From Symsagittifera roscoffensis (taxonomy: Eukaryota; Xenacoelomorpha; Acoela; Convolutidae): a stretch of DNA of 64,000 bases. How positions within the stretch are numbered: position 1 is the first letter of the stretch; the number at the start of each line of letters is the position of its first letter. The stretch is taken from positions 24,289,419-24,353,418 of the forward strand of contig NC_087070.1 in NCBI RefSeq assembly GCF_963678635.1, written 5' to 3'. Below, piece by piece: positions 43,036 to 54,682 of this stretch. The notes beneath the pieces were generated by a model. That model did no database searches, had not been told where the DNA came from, and was given only the letters and a program-made list of their open reading frames with translations. The translations under genes were made by a program, and so were the position numbers.

Positions 43036-43760
43036 CAATTTAATGGCACTTAGTTTCGCTTTTTTTCTCCATTGGAATGATCGTCTCGTTTCGCGCACTT
43101 ACTCCGTTTTCCGCTTCTGCTTCTTGGACCCTTGCTTAGCTCGTATCCAACTTGCTCTGATACTGCTCTGAGTCCGTAATGACTTGAGTCACACACTATC
43201 CCGGACGTCTTTATGGACGTCGAATTGCCTTAGTTCTACCTTATTTGCCAACTGACTTTTTAAGTTTTTGAAAACTGGCATCTCTGTTGTCCACAAGTAC
43301 TCCTTTTTTTCTTCTTAGTATCGGGCGTAAGAGTGCTGACAATTCAGCCAAGGCTACAAGATATTTCTGCAAGCTATGTGTCGATCCCGAAAATCTTACT
43401 AGTTGGAGTTATTTGCTGGGCCATTTTATAGACTCAATCGGCTCTGTCTTACGAAATAGCGGTAAATACCGGTTGAGGTTGTTCGATGACCTAGCCGTTC
43501 GGAGCTGGTAAAGTTACATTCAATCAACTTCAGGACATAATTTCCTTATCTAGCTTTAAAAAAAATTCTGTCCTCAACTTGTGTTCATATTCCTTTTTTA
43601 TTCATTAGTAAAACATCTTCAAAAAAGGCTTATGCTTGGGGAAAGCTGCATGTATCTAATCCCTTTAGTTGAACCTATCACTCTCTGAAATTCCTCAGGC
43701 ATCTTTGTAAGCCCGGCCGGATAGCCCCATACCCGTATTGATTCAATGTGCGCCAGAAGA
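43036..43760 (-). pseudogene. Gypsy reverse transcriptase-RNase H fragment abutting the 24-bp array
   Basis: On the minus strand, starting next to the array, the sequence encodes YPAGLTKMPEEFQRVI (the PFGLTNAPATFQ motif of reverse transcriptase, about 43735-43680). The connection domain follows: IESIKWPS, then LQKYLVALAELSALLRPIL and KKGVLV, about 43440-43290. Then comes VCDSSHYGLRAVSEQV (the first RNase H motif, about 43195-43145). Stops and shifts separate the blocks. The sequence upstream of the FQ motif is missing and replaced by the tandem array. Confidence 0.75.
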
Positions 43761-43764
43761 TTTC

Positions 43765-46700
43765 CTTTCCCGACAAGGCAACTTAAGAAAAGAATTAAGC
43801 GGCGCGACTTAAGAAAAAGACTGACGGTGCGTCCTAATAAAAAACTGAAGGCGCGACTTCAAAAAAGACTAAAACTGCGCGACTTAAGAAACGACTGGCG
43901 GCGCGACTTAAGAAAAGACTTAAGCGAGGCGATCTAAAAAAATACTGACACCGCGACTTAAGAAAGACATAAGCCGCACGACTTAAGAAAAGACTGACGG
44001 CGCGACTTCAGAAAAGACAGACTGAAGGCGCGACTTAAGAAAAGACTTCAGCGGCGCGACTTGAGAAAAGAATGGCAGCGCGACTTAAGAAAAAACTTAT
44101 GCGACGCGACTTGAGAAAAGACCTAAGCGGTGAGACTAAAGAAAAGACATAAGCGGCGTCTTTTCCTTAAGTCGGTCTTTTCTTAAGACCGACTTAAGAA
44201 AAAAATTAAGCGGTGAGACTAAAGAAAAAGACTGACGGCGCGTCTTAATAAAAAACTGAAGGCGCAACTTCACAAAAGACTAAAACTGCGCGACTTAAGA
44301 AACGACTGGCGGCGCGACTTAAGAAAAGACTTAAGCGAGGCGATCTAAAAAAATACTGACACCGCGACCTACGAAAGACATCAGCTGCGCGACTTAAGAA
44401 AAGATTGACGGCGCGACTTCAGAAAAGACTGAAGGCGCGACTCAAGAAAAGACTTAAGCGGCGCAACTTGAGAAAATAATGGCAGCGCGACTTAAGAAAA
44501 AAATTAAGCGACGCGACTTGAGAAAAGAATGATGGCGCGACTTACGAAAAAACTTAAGCGGCGCGATTTAAGAAAAGACTGATAAGGCGACTTAAGAAAA
44601 GACCTAAGTGGTGCGTTTTAAGAAAATACTGACGGCGCGACTTAATAAAAGACTTAAGCGGCGCTACTCAAGAAAAGACTTATGCGGCGCGACCTGAGAA
44701 AAGACTAACGGCGCGACTTTGGAAAAGACTGACGGCGCGACCTAATAAAAGACTGACTGCGAGACTTAAGAAAAGTCATATACGGCGCGACATCAGAAAA
44801 GACTGACGGCGCGACTTAAGAAAAGACTTAAGCGGCGCGACTTGAGAAAAGAATGGCAGCGCGACTTAAGAAAAAACTTATGCGACGCGACTTGAGAAAA
44901 AATGATGGCGCGACTTACGAAATGACCTAAGCGGTGCGACTTACAAAAAGACCTAAGCGGTGCGACTTAAGAAAAAAATTAAGCGGTGAGACTAAAGAAA
45001 AAGATTGACGGCGCGTCTTAATAAAAAACTGAAGGCGCGACTTCACAAAAGACTAAAACTGCGCGACTTAAGAAACGACTGGCGGCGCGACCTAATAAAA
45101 GACTGACTGCGAGACTTAAGAAAAGTCATATACGGCGCGACATCAGAAAAGACTGACGGCGCGACTTAAGAAAAGACTTAAGCGGCGCGACTTGAGAAAA
45201 GATTGACAGTTGACTCAGAAAAAACTTTATGCGGCGCGACTTGAGAAAAAAACCTGATGGCGCGACTTAAGAAAAGACTGACGGCGCGACTTCAGAAAAG
45301 ACAGACTGAAGGCGCGATTTAAGAAAAGACTTCAGCGGCGCGACTTGAGAAAAGAATGGCAGCGCGACTTAAGAAAAAACTTATGCGACGCGACTTGAGA
45401 AAAAATGATGGCGCGACTTACGAAATGACCTAAGCGGTGCGACTTACGAAAAGACCTAAGCGGTGCGACTTAAGAAAAAAATTAAGCGGTGAGACTAAAG
45501 AAAAAGATTGACGGCGCGTCTTAATAATAAACTGAAGGCGCGACTTCACAAAAGACTAAAACTGAGCGACTTAAGAAACGACTGGCGGCGCGACTTAAGA
45601 AAAGACTTAAGCGAGGCGATCTAAAAAAAATACTGACACCGCGACCTACGAAAGACATCAGCGGCGCGACTTAAGAAAAGACTGACGGCGCGACTTCAGA
45701 AAAGACTGAAGGCGCGACTCAAGAAAAGACTTAAGCGGCGCGACTTGAGAAAATAATGGCAGCGCGACTTAAGAAAAAAATTAAGCGACGCGACTTGAAA
45801 AAAGAATGATGGCGCGACTTACGAAAAGACCTAAGCGGTGCGACTTAAGAAAAAACTTAAGCGGCGCGACTTAAGAAAAGACTGATAAGGCGACTTAGGA
45901 AAAGACCTAAGTGGTGCGTTTTAAGAAAATACTGACGGCGCGACTTAATAAAAGACTTAAGCGGCGCTACTCAAGAAAAGACTTATGCGGCGCGACCTGA
46001 GAAAAGACTAACGGCGCGACTTTGGAAAAGACTGACGGCGCGACCTAATAAAAGACTGACTGCGAGACTTAAGAAAAGTCATATACGGCGCGACATCAGA
46101 AAAGACTGACGGCGCGACTTAAGAAAAGACTTAAGCGGCGCGACTTGAGAAAAGATTGACAGTTGACTCAGAAAAAACTTTATGCGGCGCGACTTGAGAA
46201 AAAAACCTGATGGCGCGACTTAAGAAAAGACTTAAGCAGCGCTACTTAGGAAAAAACTTAAGCGGTGCGACTTCAGAAAAGACTGATGGTGCGACATAAG
46301 AAAAAACTGACGGCGCGACTTCAGAAAAGACTGACGGGGCGACTTAAGAAAAGACGTAAGCGACGCGACTTGAGAAAAGACTGACGGCGCGACTTAAGAA
46401 AATACTTATGCGGCATGACTTGAGAAAAGACTGATGGCACAACTCAAGAAAATACTTATGCGGCGCGACCTAAGAAAAGACTGACAATGCGACTTAAGAA
46501 AAAGTTTAAGCTGCGCGACTAATGAAAAGACTGACGGCGCGACCTGAGAAAAAACTGACAAGGCGACTTAAGAAAAAACTCAAGCGGCGCGACTTACAAA
46601 AAGACTGACGGCACGACTTGAGAAAGACTTTCGGCATATTTTAAGTTACGAATGATGGCGCGACTTAAGAGAAGACTTGAGCGGGGGGACTTGAGAAAAG

Positions 46701-47940
46701 ACTGACGGGGCGACTTAACATAAGACTGAAACTGCGCGACTTAAGAAAAGACAAAAGATATAAGCGGCGCGACTTAAGAAAAGACTGACGGCGGTACCTA
46801 AGAAAAGACTGACAAGGCGACCTAAAAAAAACTTAAGCGGCGCGACTTAAGAGAAGACTGACGGCGCGACTTAATAAAAAATTGACGGCGCGAATTCACA
46901 AAAGAGAAAAACTGTGCGACTTAAGAATAGAGTGACGACGCAACTTAGGAAAAATCTTAAGCGGCTCGACTCAAGAAAAAACTTAAGCTTCGCGATTTAA
47001 GAAAAAACTTCAGCGGCGCGACTTACAAAAAAAAGACTGACGGCGCGACATGAGAAAAGACTGTTGGCGCATTTTAAGATACGACTGACGGCGCGACTTA
47101 AGAAGAGACTTAAGCGGGACGACTTAACAAACTACTGAAACTGCCCGACTTAAGAAAAGACAAAAAGACTTAAGCGGCTCGACCTGAAAAAATACTGACG
47201 CCGCGACTGAAGAAAGACATAAGCTGCGCGACTTAAGAAAAGTTTGACGGCGGGACTTAATAAAAAATTGACGGCGCGAATTCACAAAAGAAAAAAACTC
47301 TGCGACTTAAGAAAAGACTGACAACGCGACTTAAGAAAAGTCTTAAGCGGCTCGACTTAAGAAAAAACTTAAGCTTCGCGACTTAAGAAAAAACTTCAGC
47401 GGCGCGATTTACAAAAAGACCGACGGCACGACATGAGAAAAGACTGTTGGCGCATTTTAATATACGACAGACGGCGCGACTTAAGAAGAGACTTAAACGG
47501 GGCGACTTAATATAACACTGAAACTGCGCGACTTAAGAAAAGACAAAAAAATATAAGCGGCGCGACTAAAGAAAAAATTTAAGCGGCTCGACCTGAAAAA
47601 ATACTGATGCCGCGACTGAAGAAAGACATAAGCTGCGCGACTTAAGAAAAGACTGACGGCGCGACTCGCTGAAAGACCGACGGCGGGACATAAGAAAAGA
47701 CTGACCGCGCGACTTAAGAAAAGACTGATGGCGCGACTTAAGAAAAGACTGACGGCGCGACTCGCTGAAAGACCGACGGCGGGACATAAGAAAAGACTGA
47801 CCGCGCGACTTAAGAAAAGACTGATGGCGCGACTTAAGAAAAGACTGACGGCGCGACTCGCTGAAAGACCGACGGCGGGACTTAAGAAAGACTGACGGCG
47901 CGACTCAATAAAAGAATGACGTCGTGACAGCGTGAAATCC
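43765..47940. repeat. 4.2-kb array of 24-26-bp CpG-rich units (GGCGCGACTTAAGAAAAGACTGAC)
   Basis: The basic unit is GCGCGACTTAAGAAAAGACT followed by GACG or TAAGCG, giving about 24 or 26 bp. It is repeated well over 150 times with many variants. Every unit carries GGCGCGAC (CpG-rich in an AT-rich background) and usually the palindrome CTTAAG. Longer blocks are themselves repeated: for example about 44740-45180, 45090-45400 and 46030-46240 share the same order of variants (GACTGACTGCGAGACTTAAG, GTCATATACGGCGCGACATC). 47650-47890 has a regular 120-bp higher-order unit with CTCGCTGAAAGACCGACGG. On the minus strand 24-bp units give an eight-residue repeat (SRRQSFLK-like). Confidence 0.9.
44166..44198. 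repeat. Inverted unit inside the 24-bp array
   Basis: CTTAAGTCGGTCTT (44166-44179) is followed by a TTCTT loop and its exact complement (44185-44198). It is the one clear place where the array runs in the opposite direction. Confidence 0.85.
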
Positions 47941-48165
47941 AGTCTGAAAACGGTATGCGGTGCGACTTGCAAAAACTTTTCTTAATCCGCGGACCTCGAG
48001 CCGGGTTGTCTTCTGGTTATGAAGAGCTGTGAAAGCGGAAATGTTTTGAGTTAACTTTGAGACAGTCGGAGCTTTAATAGACACAGTCGAAGCAGTTGGT
48101 ACCGATATGACACCCGAAGCAGTGAAGAGAGCGGTTAACAGTTTTCCTTTGAGGCTGTAGGACAT
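47905..48165 (-). CDS. Unrecognised open frame leading into the 24-bp array
   Basis: The minus frame starts ATG at 48165 and reads MSYSLKGKLLTALFTASGV, then SIKAPTVSKLTQNISAFTA and TTRLEVRGLRKVFASRTAY before ending in the first array units. Its Ser/Thr/Ala composition differs from shadow frames nearby. It lies on the same strand as the gypsy pol fragment at the other side of the array, so it may be the 5' (gag-side) remnant of the same element. No conserved motif supports that directly. Confidence 0.3.
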   Translation of the reverse strand: MSYSLKGKLLTALFTASGVISVPTASTVSIKAPTVSKLTQNISAFTALHNQKTTRLEVRGLRKVFASRTAYRFQTGFHAVTTSFFY

Positions 48166-48360
48166 TCCAGCTCATTCTTGAACATTTCAAAACTGGTATT
48201 AAGTAATTAGATTTCCGTCTGTTGTCTATTCAATGCAAAACAGCATATCGAAAACTATTTATTTTACTGAAATTACGCTTTCCAAAATGGTAAAACAGTG
48301 GTTAATGTAGTTGTCCTCAAAAGCAAGCTTCTACCATTTGTGTTTAGAAAAACAAGTAAG
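48166..48360. other. Short spacer, nothing recognised
   Basis: No feature is visible between the open frame and the hAT MITE target duplication. Confidence 0.4.
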
Positions 48361-48368
48361 TTTGGGAT

Positions 48369-48962
48369 CAGGGGCGGATCTAGGATTTTCTTCTCGAGGG
48401 GGGGGGGGGGGAGGTCTTGTTTTCAAAAAATTTTCGAAAACTTTGTCGATCTTTTTATTTTTTTTAGGTCGACCGAAATGATTTTTCGAGCTCTCCCTAA
48501 GCACGGTTTAGTCCCTGTTTTGGCCAAATTTTCTGCACAGCAGGCAAAATTTTGAAAAAATAACCCAAAAAAGGCGTTTTTAGGCATTTTTTGGAAAATT
48601 TAAACAAAAAATGCGTTTTTTCGGCGTGCGCTCCCCCCTCAAAATTAGTATATATTGGCGCCAAAGGCGTCTTTAGAAAAAATTTAGGGTCCGTCACCAA
48701 AAATTGATATCTCAAATAGTACCGGCAGGGGGTCGAATCTCTGAGAAAGGGCGTCCGCCGACCTACCCCCCCCCCCCCCCCCCCCACACCAAATCCGCCC
48801 TGTTTCTACGCTATAATTGCTTGAAACCTCCGAACAAAAATTGAACGGTCGGCCGGAAATGGATTTCTTAAAAAGTACCAAAGGGGAGACCCTTTGGGTC
48901 GGCAGGGGGTCGAGTCCCTGAAGGAGGAGCGTCCGCCCCCCCCCCCGCTAAATCCGCCCCTG
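48369..48962 (+). mobile_element. hAT-type MITE with 8-bp target duplication, copy A
   Basis: The element starts CAGGGGCGGATCTAGGATTT and ends AAATCCGCCCCTG, flanked on both sides by TTTGGGAT (48361-48368 and 48963-48970). An 8-bp target duplication and CAGGGG termini indicate hAT. The right end is present twice: GGCAGGGGGTCGAAT..AAATCCGCCCTG at 48722-48802 and again at 48901-48962. Poly-C and poly-G runs lie near both ends. There is no transposase. Confidence 0.9.
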
Positions 48963-48970
48963 TTTGGGAT

Positions 48971-49346
48971 GACACGAGCTTATTGTACTTACGATTCTAT
49001 CCTAAAGCGAGATCCTACTTAAGGTCATTTCTTAGGAGGCCTCATAAATTTTAAACACCTAATTTCAACTCTTCAAAGATGCCTCACAGCAAAAACTAAT
49101 TTTTTACTGCCTCGAGCGGGCATAATTTCACAAAGAAAAGTACAGAATTCGAAACAAAGAAGAATTCCCCACAGCCTCAGTCACGGAAAAGAAAATAAAC
49201 GTAAAATATTAACTCGAATTCGATACTCTGCTTTTTAACCATCAAATAGCAAACCAATCGCCGCCGCTAAATGGAAAACCAGACGGAGACCGAAGTCTGT
49301 CAAATCCTTTAAATATTGCTGATTTGAACTCTGTTTTTTTTTCATA
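48971..49346. other. Spacer between MITEs
   Basis: No gene or recognised repeat. Confidence 0.45.
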
Positions 49347-49354
49347 GCTTTTAT

Positions 49355-49780
49355 CAAGGGCGGATTTAGGGAAGGGGGCGGGGGGGCTGACGCTCCCCTC
49401 CTCAGGGATTCGAACCCCTGCCAACCCAAAGGGTCCCCCCTTTGGTACTTTTTAAGAAATCAATTTTTGGCCGACCGACCCTAAAATTTTTCTAAAGGCG
49501 ACTTTGGCGCCAATATAAATAACTTTGAGGGGGAGCGCGCGCCAAAAAAACGCGTTTTTTTTGTCAAATTTTCCAAAAAGTGCCCAAAAACGGCTTTTTT
49601 GACCTGTTTTTTCAAAAAAATTGCCTGCGTTGCAGAAAATTGGGCCAAAACAAGGTCCTTTTACTGCTTTGGGAGAGCTCGGAAAATCAATCTGATCGAC
49701 CTAAAAAAAAGGTCGTCAAAATTTTCGAAAATTTTTTGAAAATCCCCCCCCCCCTCGAGAAAATCCTAGATCCGCCCCTG
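49355..49780 (-). mobile_element. hAT-type MITE, copy B, inverted
   Basis: It starts CAAGGGCGGATTTAGGG and ends CTAGATCCGCCCCTG. Flanks GCTTTTAT (49347-49354) and CCTTTTAT (49781-49788) match in 7 of 8 positions. It matches copy A in reverse. Confidence 0.88.
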
Positions 49781-49788
49781 CCTTTTAT

Positions 49789-51599
49789 CATTGTTAAAAA
49801 TATTAGTTAGTTCTTTTATGATTTTTTATGAGCATAAAAAGTTTGTATAAACAAGCAGCAATGGATAGCATTTTTTTTTATTGTTAAGTAAAGGATAGAT
49901 GAAATTTTTTAAGTTCAATCAAAGGTTGATTGTTTATAGTTTGCACAAGCAAAAGGCTTGACAAGGTTTCAAATTTTTTGCGAAGTTTACGCGCATCAAG
50001 TAGCGCATAATTCGCCGGTTTTCAAGGAAATATGTTTTTCTTTACATATTCTTGGACGTTACTTTTTTGAAATCATTCATATTTGGTTTAAAACATTGTT
50101 AAGTCTAAGAAATGAATTATAATAAAATTGTTTTAATAGTAAAAAACTACAAACTCTTGAGAGTAGACCGTAAACGTTTTCTTGTTTACAGCTTAAAACA
50201 ATGGAAAAATTTCGAAAGCCACTGAAAAAAATATGCACATTAATCAAGAATCAGTCGAGTATATAAAAACAAACAGTTTTTTTTATACAAGATGTTCAGC
50301 TACAAGGGACAGCGAGCTCATTGTTTAATACCATTTTTGGCCGGTCGAACTACTCAAACGCTTTTCCAAAGAATGATTTAGTTGACTATTAGTGCTATTA
50401 ATGTAATTTTTTGTTCATCAGTTGTCACCCAGGTCTTAAATGTTCTAAAAAGTAAAGATTGATTGGTGAAACGAAGTCTACAACAATCTCGACAGCCGTA
50501 AACTCTCAGTACATAGCGCAGTTTCTTTTTTGGCTGGGTTGAACAAGTTTGTCAGGGACATAGTTAATTTGTTGAGAAAAATTTTTCCAAGAAACATTCA
50601 CAATTTCTGCTAACAAAAGATGCCTCCGAACCTGCTGTGGAAAATGTTAAGACTTTCTATGTGACTTTGTTATGCCACAATTTTTCTCCTCAACAATTGT
50701 GGCATATTCTTAACGCAGAAAACTTTCAAAAAATAAGTTCTAAAATAAACGACAAATTTAATAAACTCTTCGATCAAAACTGGCAATATTTTTGAAGCCT
50801 GTAAAAACAAAAAATGGCTGGTAAGTTTCAGCGTTCTCGAATTTGTTTTGATCCTGTTTAGGCTGGGTAGACAGAAAACTCAAGACCGTTAAGTTTGAAT
50901 GCAAGATTCCAATAAAATGATTGTTAAAAAACAAACTCCGACTGATTGCAGAATCATTTGGAATTTTATTTACACTTAAACAACTTTTTTTACAACTTTT
51001 TTCCAGACAAGAGCTTTCCCAGACTAAAAAAAAAGAGATTTTTTTTTTAGATAGGATGAGTTTGAAGGCTAACCTACACAGAAAGGCTAAAAGTTTTTGC
51101 TTCATTTCACTCGGTTTGATGTCGAATCTTTCGAACTACAAAAAAAAATTTCAATATAGCAGTAAAAAAAGTTGAATCAGAAACGCATGATAAAACATCA
51201 TCCTTAGAAACTAAATAATTATATTAAACAAAAACAAAAACATATATAATGTGAGGCTGAAAAATTGCTGAAAAATACTTTGGAGTGTTTCTTCTACAGC
51301 CACTCTTGATATTAATATCGCTCAACAAGTTTGAAATAGTTTCTGATTCAGCTTTTTTACTCAAGAAAATCCAAAAATACAAAAATGTCACTCATTGTAC
51401 CAAAACTGATGAGCAGATAAGGTACTTGCTGCCTCTTATATAAGAAAACCCGGCAATTTTTGTAAATAACTCTTCATTTTGACAGCGCATTGGATTTTGA
51501 AAGATTGTCTGACATAAATACAATTTTCTTAAATCATATCGGATATCGGCAAAAATAATAAGAATCATACTAAAAATCATAATGAAAAAAGTTTTTGTT
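49789..51599. other. AT-rich sequence with one perfect hairpin
   Basis: No gene is seen. TATGCCACAATT (50671-50682) and its complement (50695-50706) form a perfect 12-bp stem with a 12-base loop. Open frames on both strands around 50758-51175 overlap each other and have no domain. Confidence 0.5.
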
Positions 51600-51715
51600 G
51601 TCAATGAGCCGGTTACTATGTATTTACCACAGAATCTTCCAACCTTCAAACCATGGTCAATGAGCCGGTTACTATGTATTTAGCACAGAATCTTCCAATC
51701 TTCCAACCTTCCAGC
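51600..51715. repeat. 56-bp tandem duplication derived from an R2 end
   Basis: TCAATGAGCCGGTTACTATG begins at 51601 and again at 51657. AGCCGGTTACT..AGCACAGAAT(C/G)TTCC matches the right end of family R2 (complement of 35450-35490). Confidence 0.65.
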
Positions 51716-51967
51716 TCGCTATACTCGCTCGAATTTATACAAAAACACAAAAATTTTAAACCGGTTTTTCTCGACACTGGGATTTTTTTCGATGCTGTGA
51801 TTATGTTGCTCGTACCGAGAGCTTTAGCGTTCTTCGAGGAGTATACCAAAATTTTAAATTGATTGTGAATAGTTTATTTAGGAGAGTAATACTATACAGA
51901 CATTTGAGAAATTTGTCATTTGAGTAAAATTGTACCTGAAGTTGATTCTAAATAGATTCACTTAGGA

Positions 51968-53553
51968 GTGTTTGGATGAATTTAACAGTCTGAAATGGAT
52001 TCTAAATGAAAAGGATTCTTGGGTGAGACTGAGATGGATTCTAAATGGATTCATCTGGGAGTGTTTGGATAAATTTAACAGTCTGAAATGGATTCTAAAT
52101 GAAAATTATTCTTGGGTGTGACTGAGATGGACTCTAAATGGATTCATCTTGGTGTGTTTGGATGAATTTAACAGTCTGAAATGGATTCTAAATGAAAAGG
52201 ATTCTTGGGTGAGACTGAGATGGACTCTAAATGGATTCATCTGGGAGTGTTTGGATAAATTTAACAGTCTGAAATGGATTCTAAATGAAAATGATTCTTG
52301 GGTATGACTGAGATGGACTCTAAATGGATTCATCTTGGAGTGTTTGGATGAATTTAACAGTCTGAAATGAATTCTAAATGAAAAGGATTCTTGGGTGAGA
52401 CTGAGATGGACTCTAAATGGATTCATCTGGGAGTGTTTGGATGAATTTAGCAGTCTGAAATGGATTCTAAATGAAAAGGATTCTTGGTTGAGACTGAGAT
52501 GGATTCTAAATGGATTCATCTGGGAGTGTTTGGATGAACTTAACAGTCTGAAAAGTGGTTCAAATCGATTCAAACTAAATCATATCAGTTTTTAGGTCTA
52601 AGAGAACTTGAATTTTATAGCCTTAATCAGTTTTCTTTTTAATTTAATTTTTATTTTGCTCAAAAAATTCTCAATCAATATCAAGACGGATGTATGATTT
52701 TCTTGAGGGGGGCAGATTTTCAGAACATTTTCTTGGGTGAGACTGAGAAGGACTCTAAATGGATTCATCTGGGAGTGTTTGGATGAATTTAACAGTTTGA
52801 AATGGATTCTAAATGAAAAGGATTCTTGGGTGAGACTGAGATGGACTCTTAATCGATTCATCTGGGAGTGTTTGGATGAATTTAACAGTCTGAAATGGAT
52901 TCTAAATGAAAAGGATTCTTGGTTGAGACTGAGATGGATTCTAAATGGATTCATCTGGGAGTGTTTGGATGAACTTAACAGTCTGAAAAGTGGTTCAAAT
53001 CGATTAAAACTAAATCATATCAGTTTTTAGGTCTAAAAGAAGATGAATTTTATAGCCTTAATCAGTTTTCTTTTTAATTTAATTTTTATTTTGCTCAAAA
53101 AATTCTCAATCAATACCAAGACGGATGTATGATTTTCTTGAGGGGGTGGCAGATTTTCAGAACATTTTCTTGGGTGAGACTGAGAAGGACTCTAAATGGA
53201 TTCATCTGGGAGTATTTGGATGAATTTAACAGTTTGAAATGGATTCTAAATGAAAAGGATTCTTGGGTGAGACTGAGATGGACTCTAAATGGATTCATCT
53301 GGGAGTTTTTGGATGAATTTAACAGCCTGAAAAGGATTCTAAATGAAAAGTATTCTTGGGTGAGACTGAGATGGATTCTAAATGGATTCATCTGGTAGTG
53401 TTTGGATGAAATTAACAGTCTAAAAAGTGGTTCAAATCGATTCAAACTAAATCATATCGGTTTTTAGGTCTAAGAGAAGATCAATTTTATAGCCTTAATC
53501 AGTTTTCTTTTTAATTTAATTTTTATTTTGCTCAAAAAATTCTCAATCAATAT
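51968..53553. repeat. 93-bp minisatellite in three blocks with a repeated trailer
   Basis: The unit starts GTGTTTGGATGAATTTAACAG at 51968, 52061, 52154, 52247, 52340 and 52433, exactly 93 bp apart. Because 93 is divisible by three, both strands stay open for long distances (31-residue repeats), which is not evidence for a gene. Each block ends with the same trailer of about 175 bp (GTGGTTCAAATCGATT, GGTCTAA, CTTAATCAGTTTTC, AAATTCTCAATCAATA) at about 52557, 52987 and 53411. The first two trailers continue with GACGGATGTATGATTTTCTTGAGGGGG and then restart the array; that GGCGGAT-like tail is a piece of the hAT MITE end. Confidence 0.88.
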
Positions 53554-53988
53554 CAGGGGCGGATCTAGGATTTTTTCGAGGGCGGGGGGCAGATTTTCAG
53601 AAAATTTTCGAAAATTTTGACGATCTTTTTTTTAGGTCGACCAAATTGATTTTCCGAGCTCTCATAAAGCAGTAAAAAGACACTGTTTTGTCCAAATTTT
53701 CTGCGCCGCATGTAAACTTTTAAAAAAATACGTCAAAAAAGCCGTTTTAGGGCACTTTTTGGAAAATTTTGTCAAAAAAATTGCTTTTTTTTGGCGCGCG
53801 CTCCCCCTCAAATTTAGTATATATTGGCGCCAAAGGCGCCTTTAGAAAAAACTTAAAGTCGGTCGGCTAAAAATGGATTTCTTAAAAAGTACCAAGGGGG
53901 GGGGGACCCTTTGGGTCGGCAGGGGGTCGAATCCCTGAGAAAAAAAAAACGTCCGCCAACCCCCCCGCCCCCCCTAAATTCGCCCCTG
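53554..53988 (+). mobile_element. hAT-type MITE, copy C
   Basis: It starts CAGGGGCGGATCTAGGATTT and ends TTCGCCCCTG, with perfect 8-bp flanks ATCAATAT (53546-53553 and 53989-53996). It sits in the third trailer of the 93-bp array, at the point where the first two trailers carry only the first part of the same element. Confidence 0.92.
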
Positions 53989-53996
53989 ATCAATAT

Positions 53997-54682
53997 AACA
54001 GTGTTCTACAATAACTTCAACAAGAGTTGCTCACGTTAAAATTAATAGTTTCAGGTTATCCCTAGAAGATTTTGCTTTATAAATTGTTCCCTCAGTGACA
54101 AGTCATTTATTATTCCAACGAAATTTTGACCCATATTTGTAAAGTTATTTGAGAAATTGATAAAAATAAATTGGAACATTTTCTCGCTGCACAAAGTTTG
54201 CATCTCATAGTTTTTTAGATTAAGTTCTATCACTAAAAATTAATTGAAAAAAATACAATAACATTTCTTACAGATTATTTGAAACAAAAAATAATGAAAC
54301 AGATTACAACCGGTTTAGATAAACTCAAAGTCTATGAAAAAACTATGCAGAGACCAAAAAAGATGGATAAACCAATTGAGATTCAATTCAAATTGTTTTT
54401 TTTTCTGTCTGGTTTTGTATGATATCAGTTTTGTTGAATTTACAATCGAGTAAAAAATGTTTTTACCATTCAACAAGAGACCAGTTTAATCGATTTAAGT
54501 TCAATTCAAACTGAATTTTTTTCCGATTTTAAAATTACATCAAGTTTATTCCATATGAAGCTTATCGAATCTCATTTTTTTTTTCAATTGACCTTTTTAA
54601 AAACTTAAATCAACCTTTACCCGTTTTGTGTAACAAATCCACAACAAAAATGTAAGATATGGATGATTAAAGATATGTCGTA
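53997..54682. other. AT-rich spacer
   Basis: No gene or recognised repeat. Confidence 0.45.

Noticed and set aside
43287-43511. 74-codon + strand open frame with a pyrimidine tract and TTAG before it, resembling a terminal exon
   Set aside because: The opposite strand encodes recognisable gypsy RT-RNase H connection motifs over the same bases, so this is an antisense shadow.
47493-47972. 159-codon minus frame of Ser/Arg/Phe repeats
   Set aside because: It is a translation of the 24-26-bp array; other frames are equally open and unit lengths vary between 24 and 26, breaking any one frame.
51968-53445. Long open frames on both strands (up to 155 codons) with 31-residue repeats
   Set aside because: They follow from a 93-bp unit divisible by three and are open on both strands; no start, splice or domain evidence.
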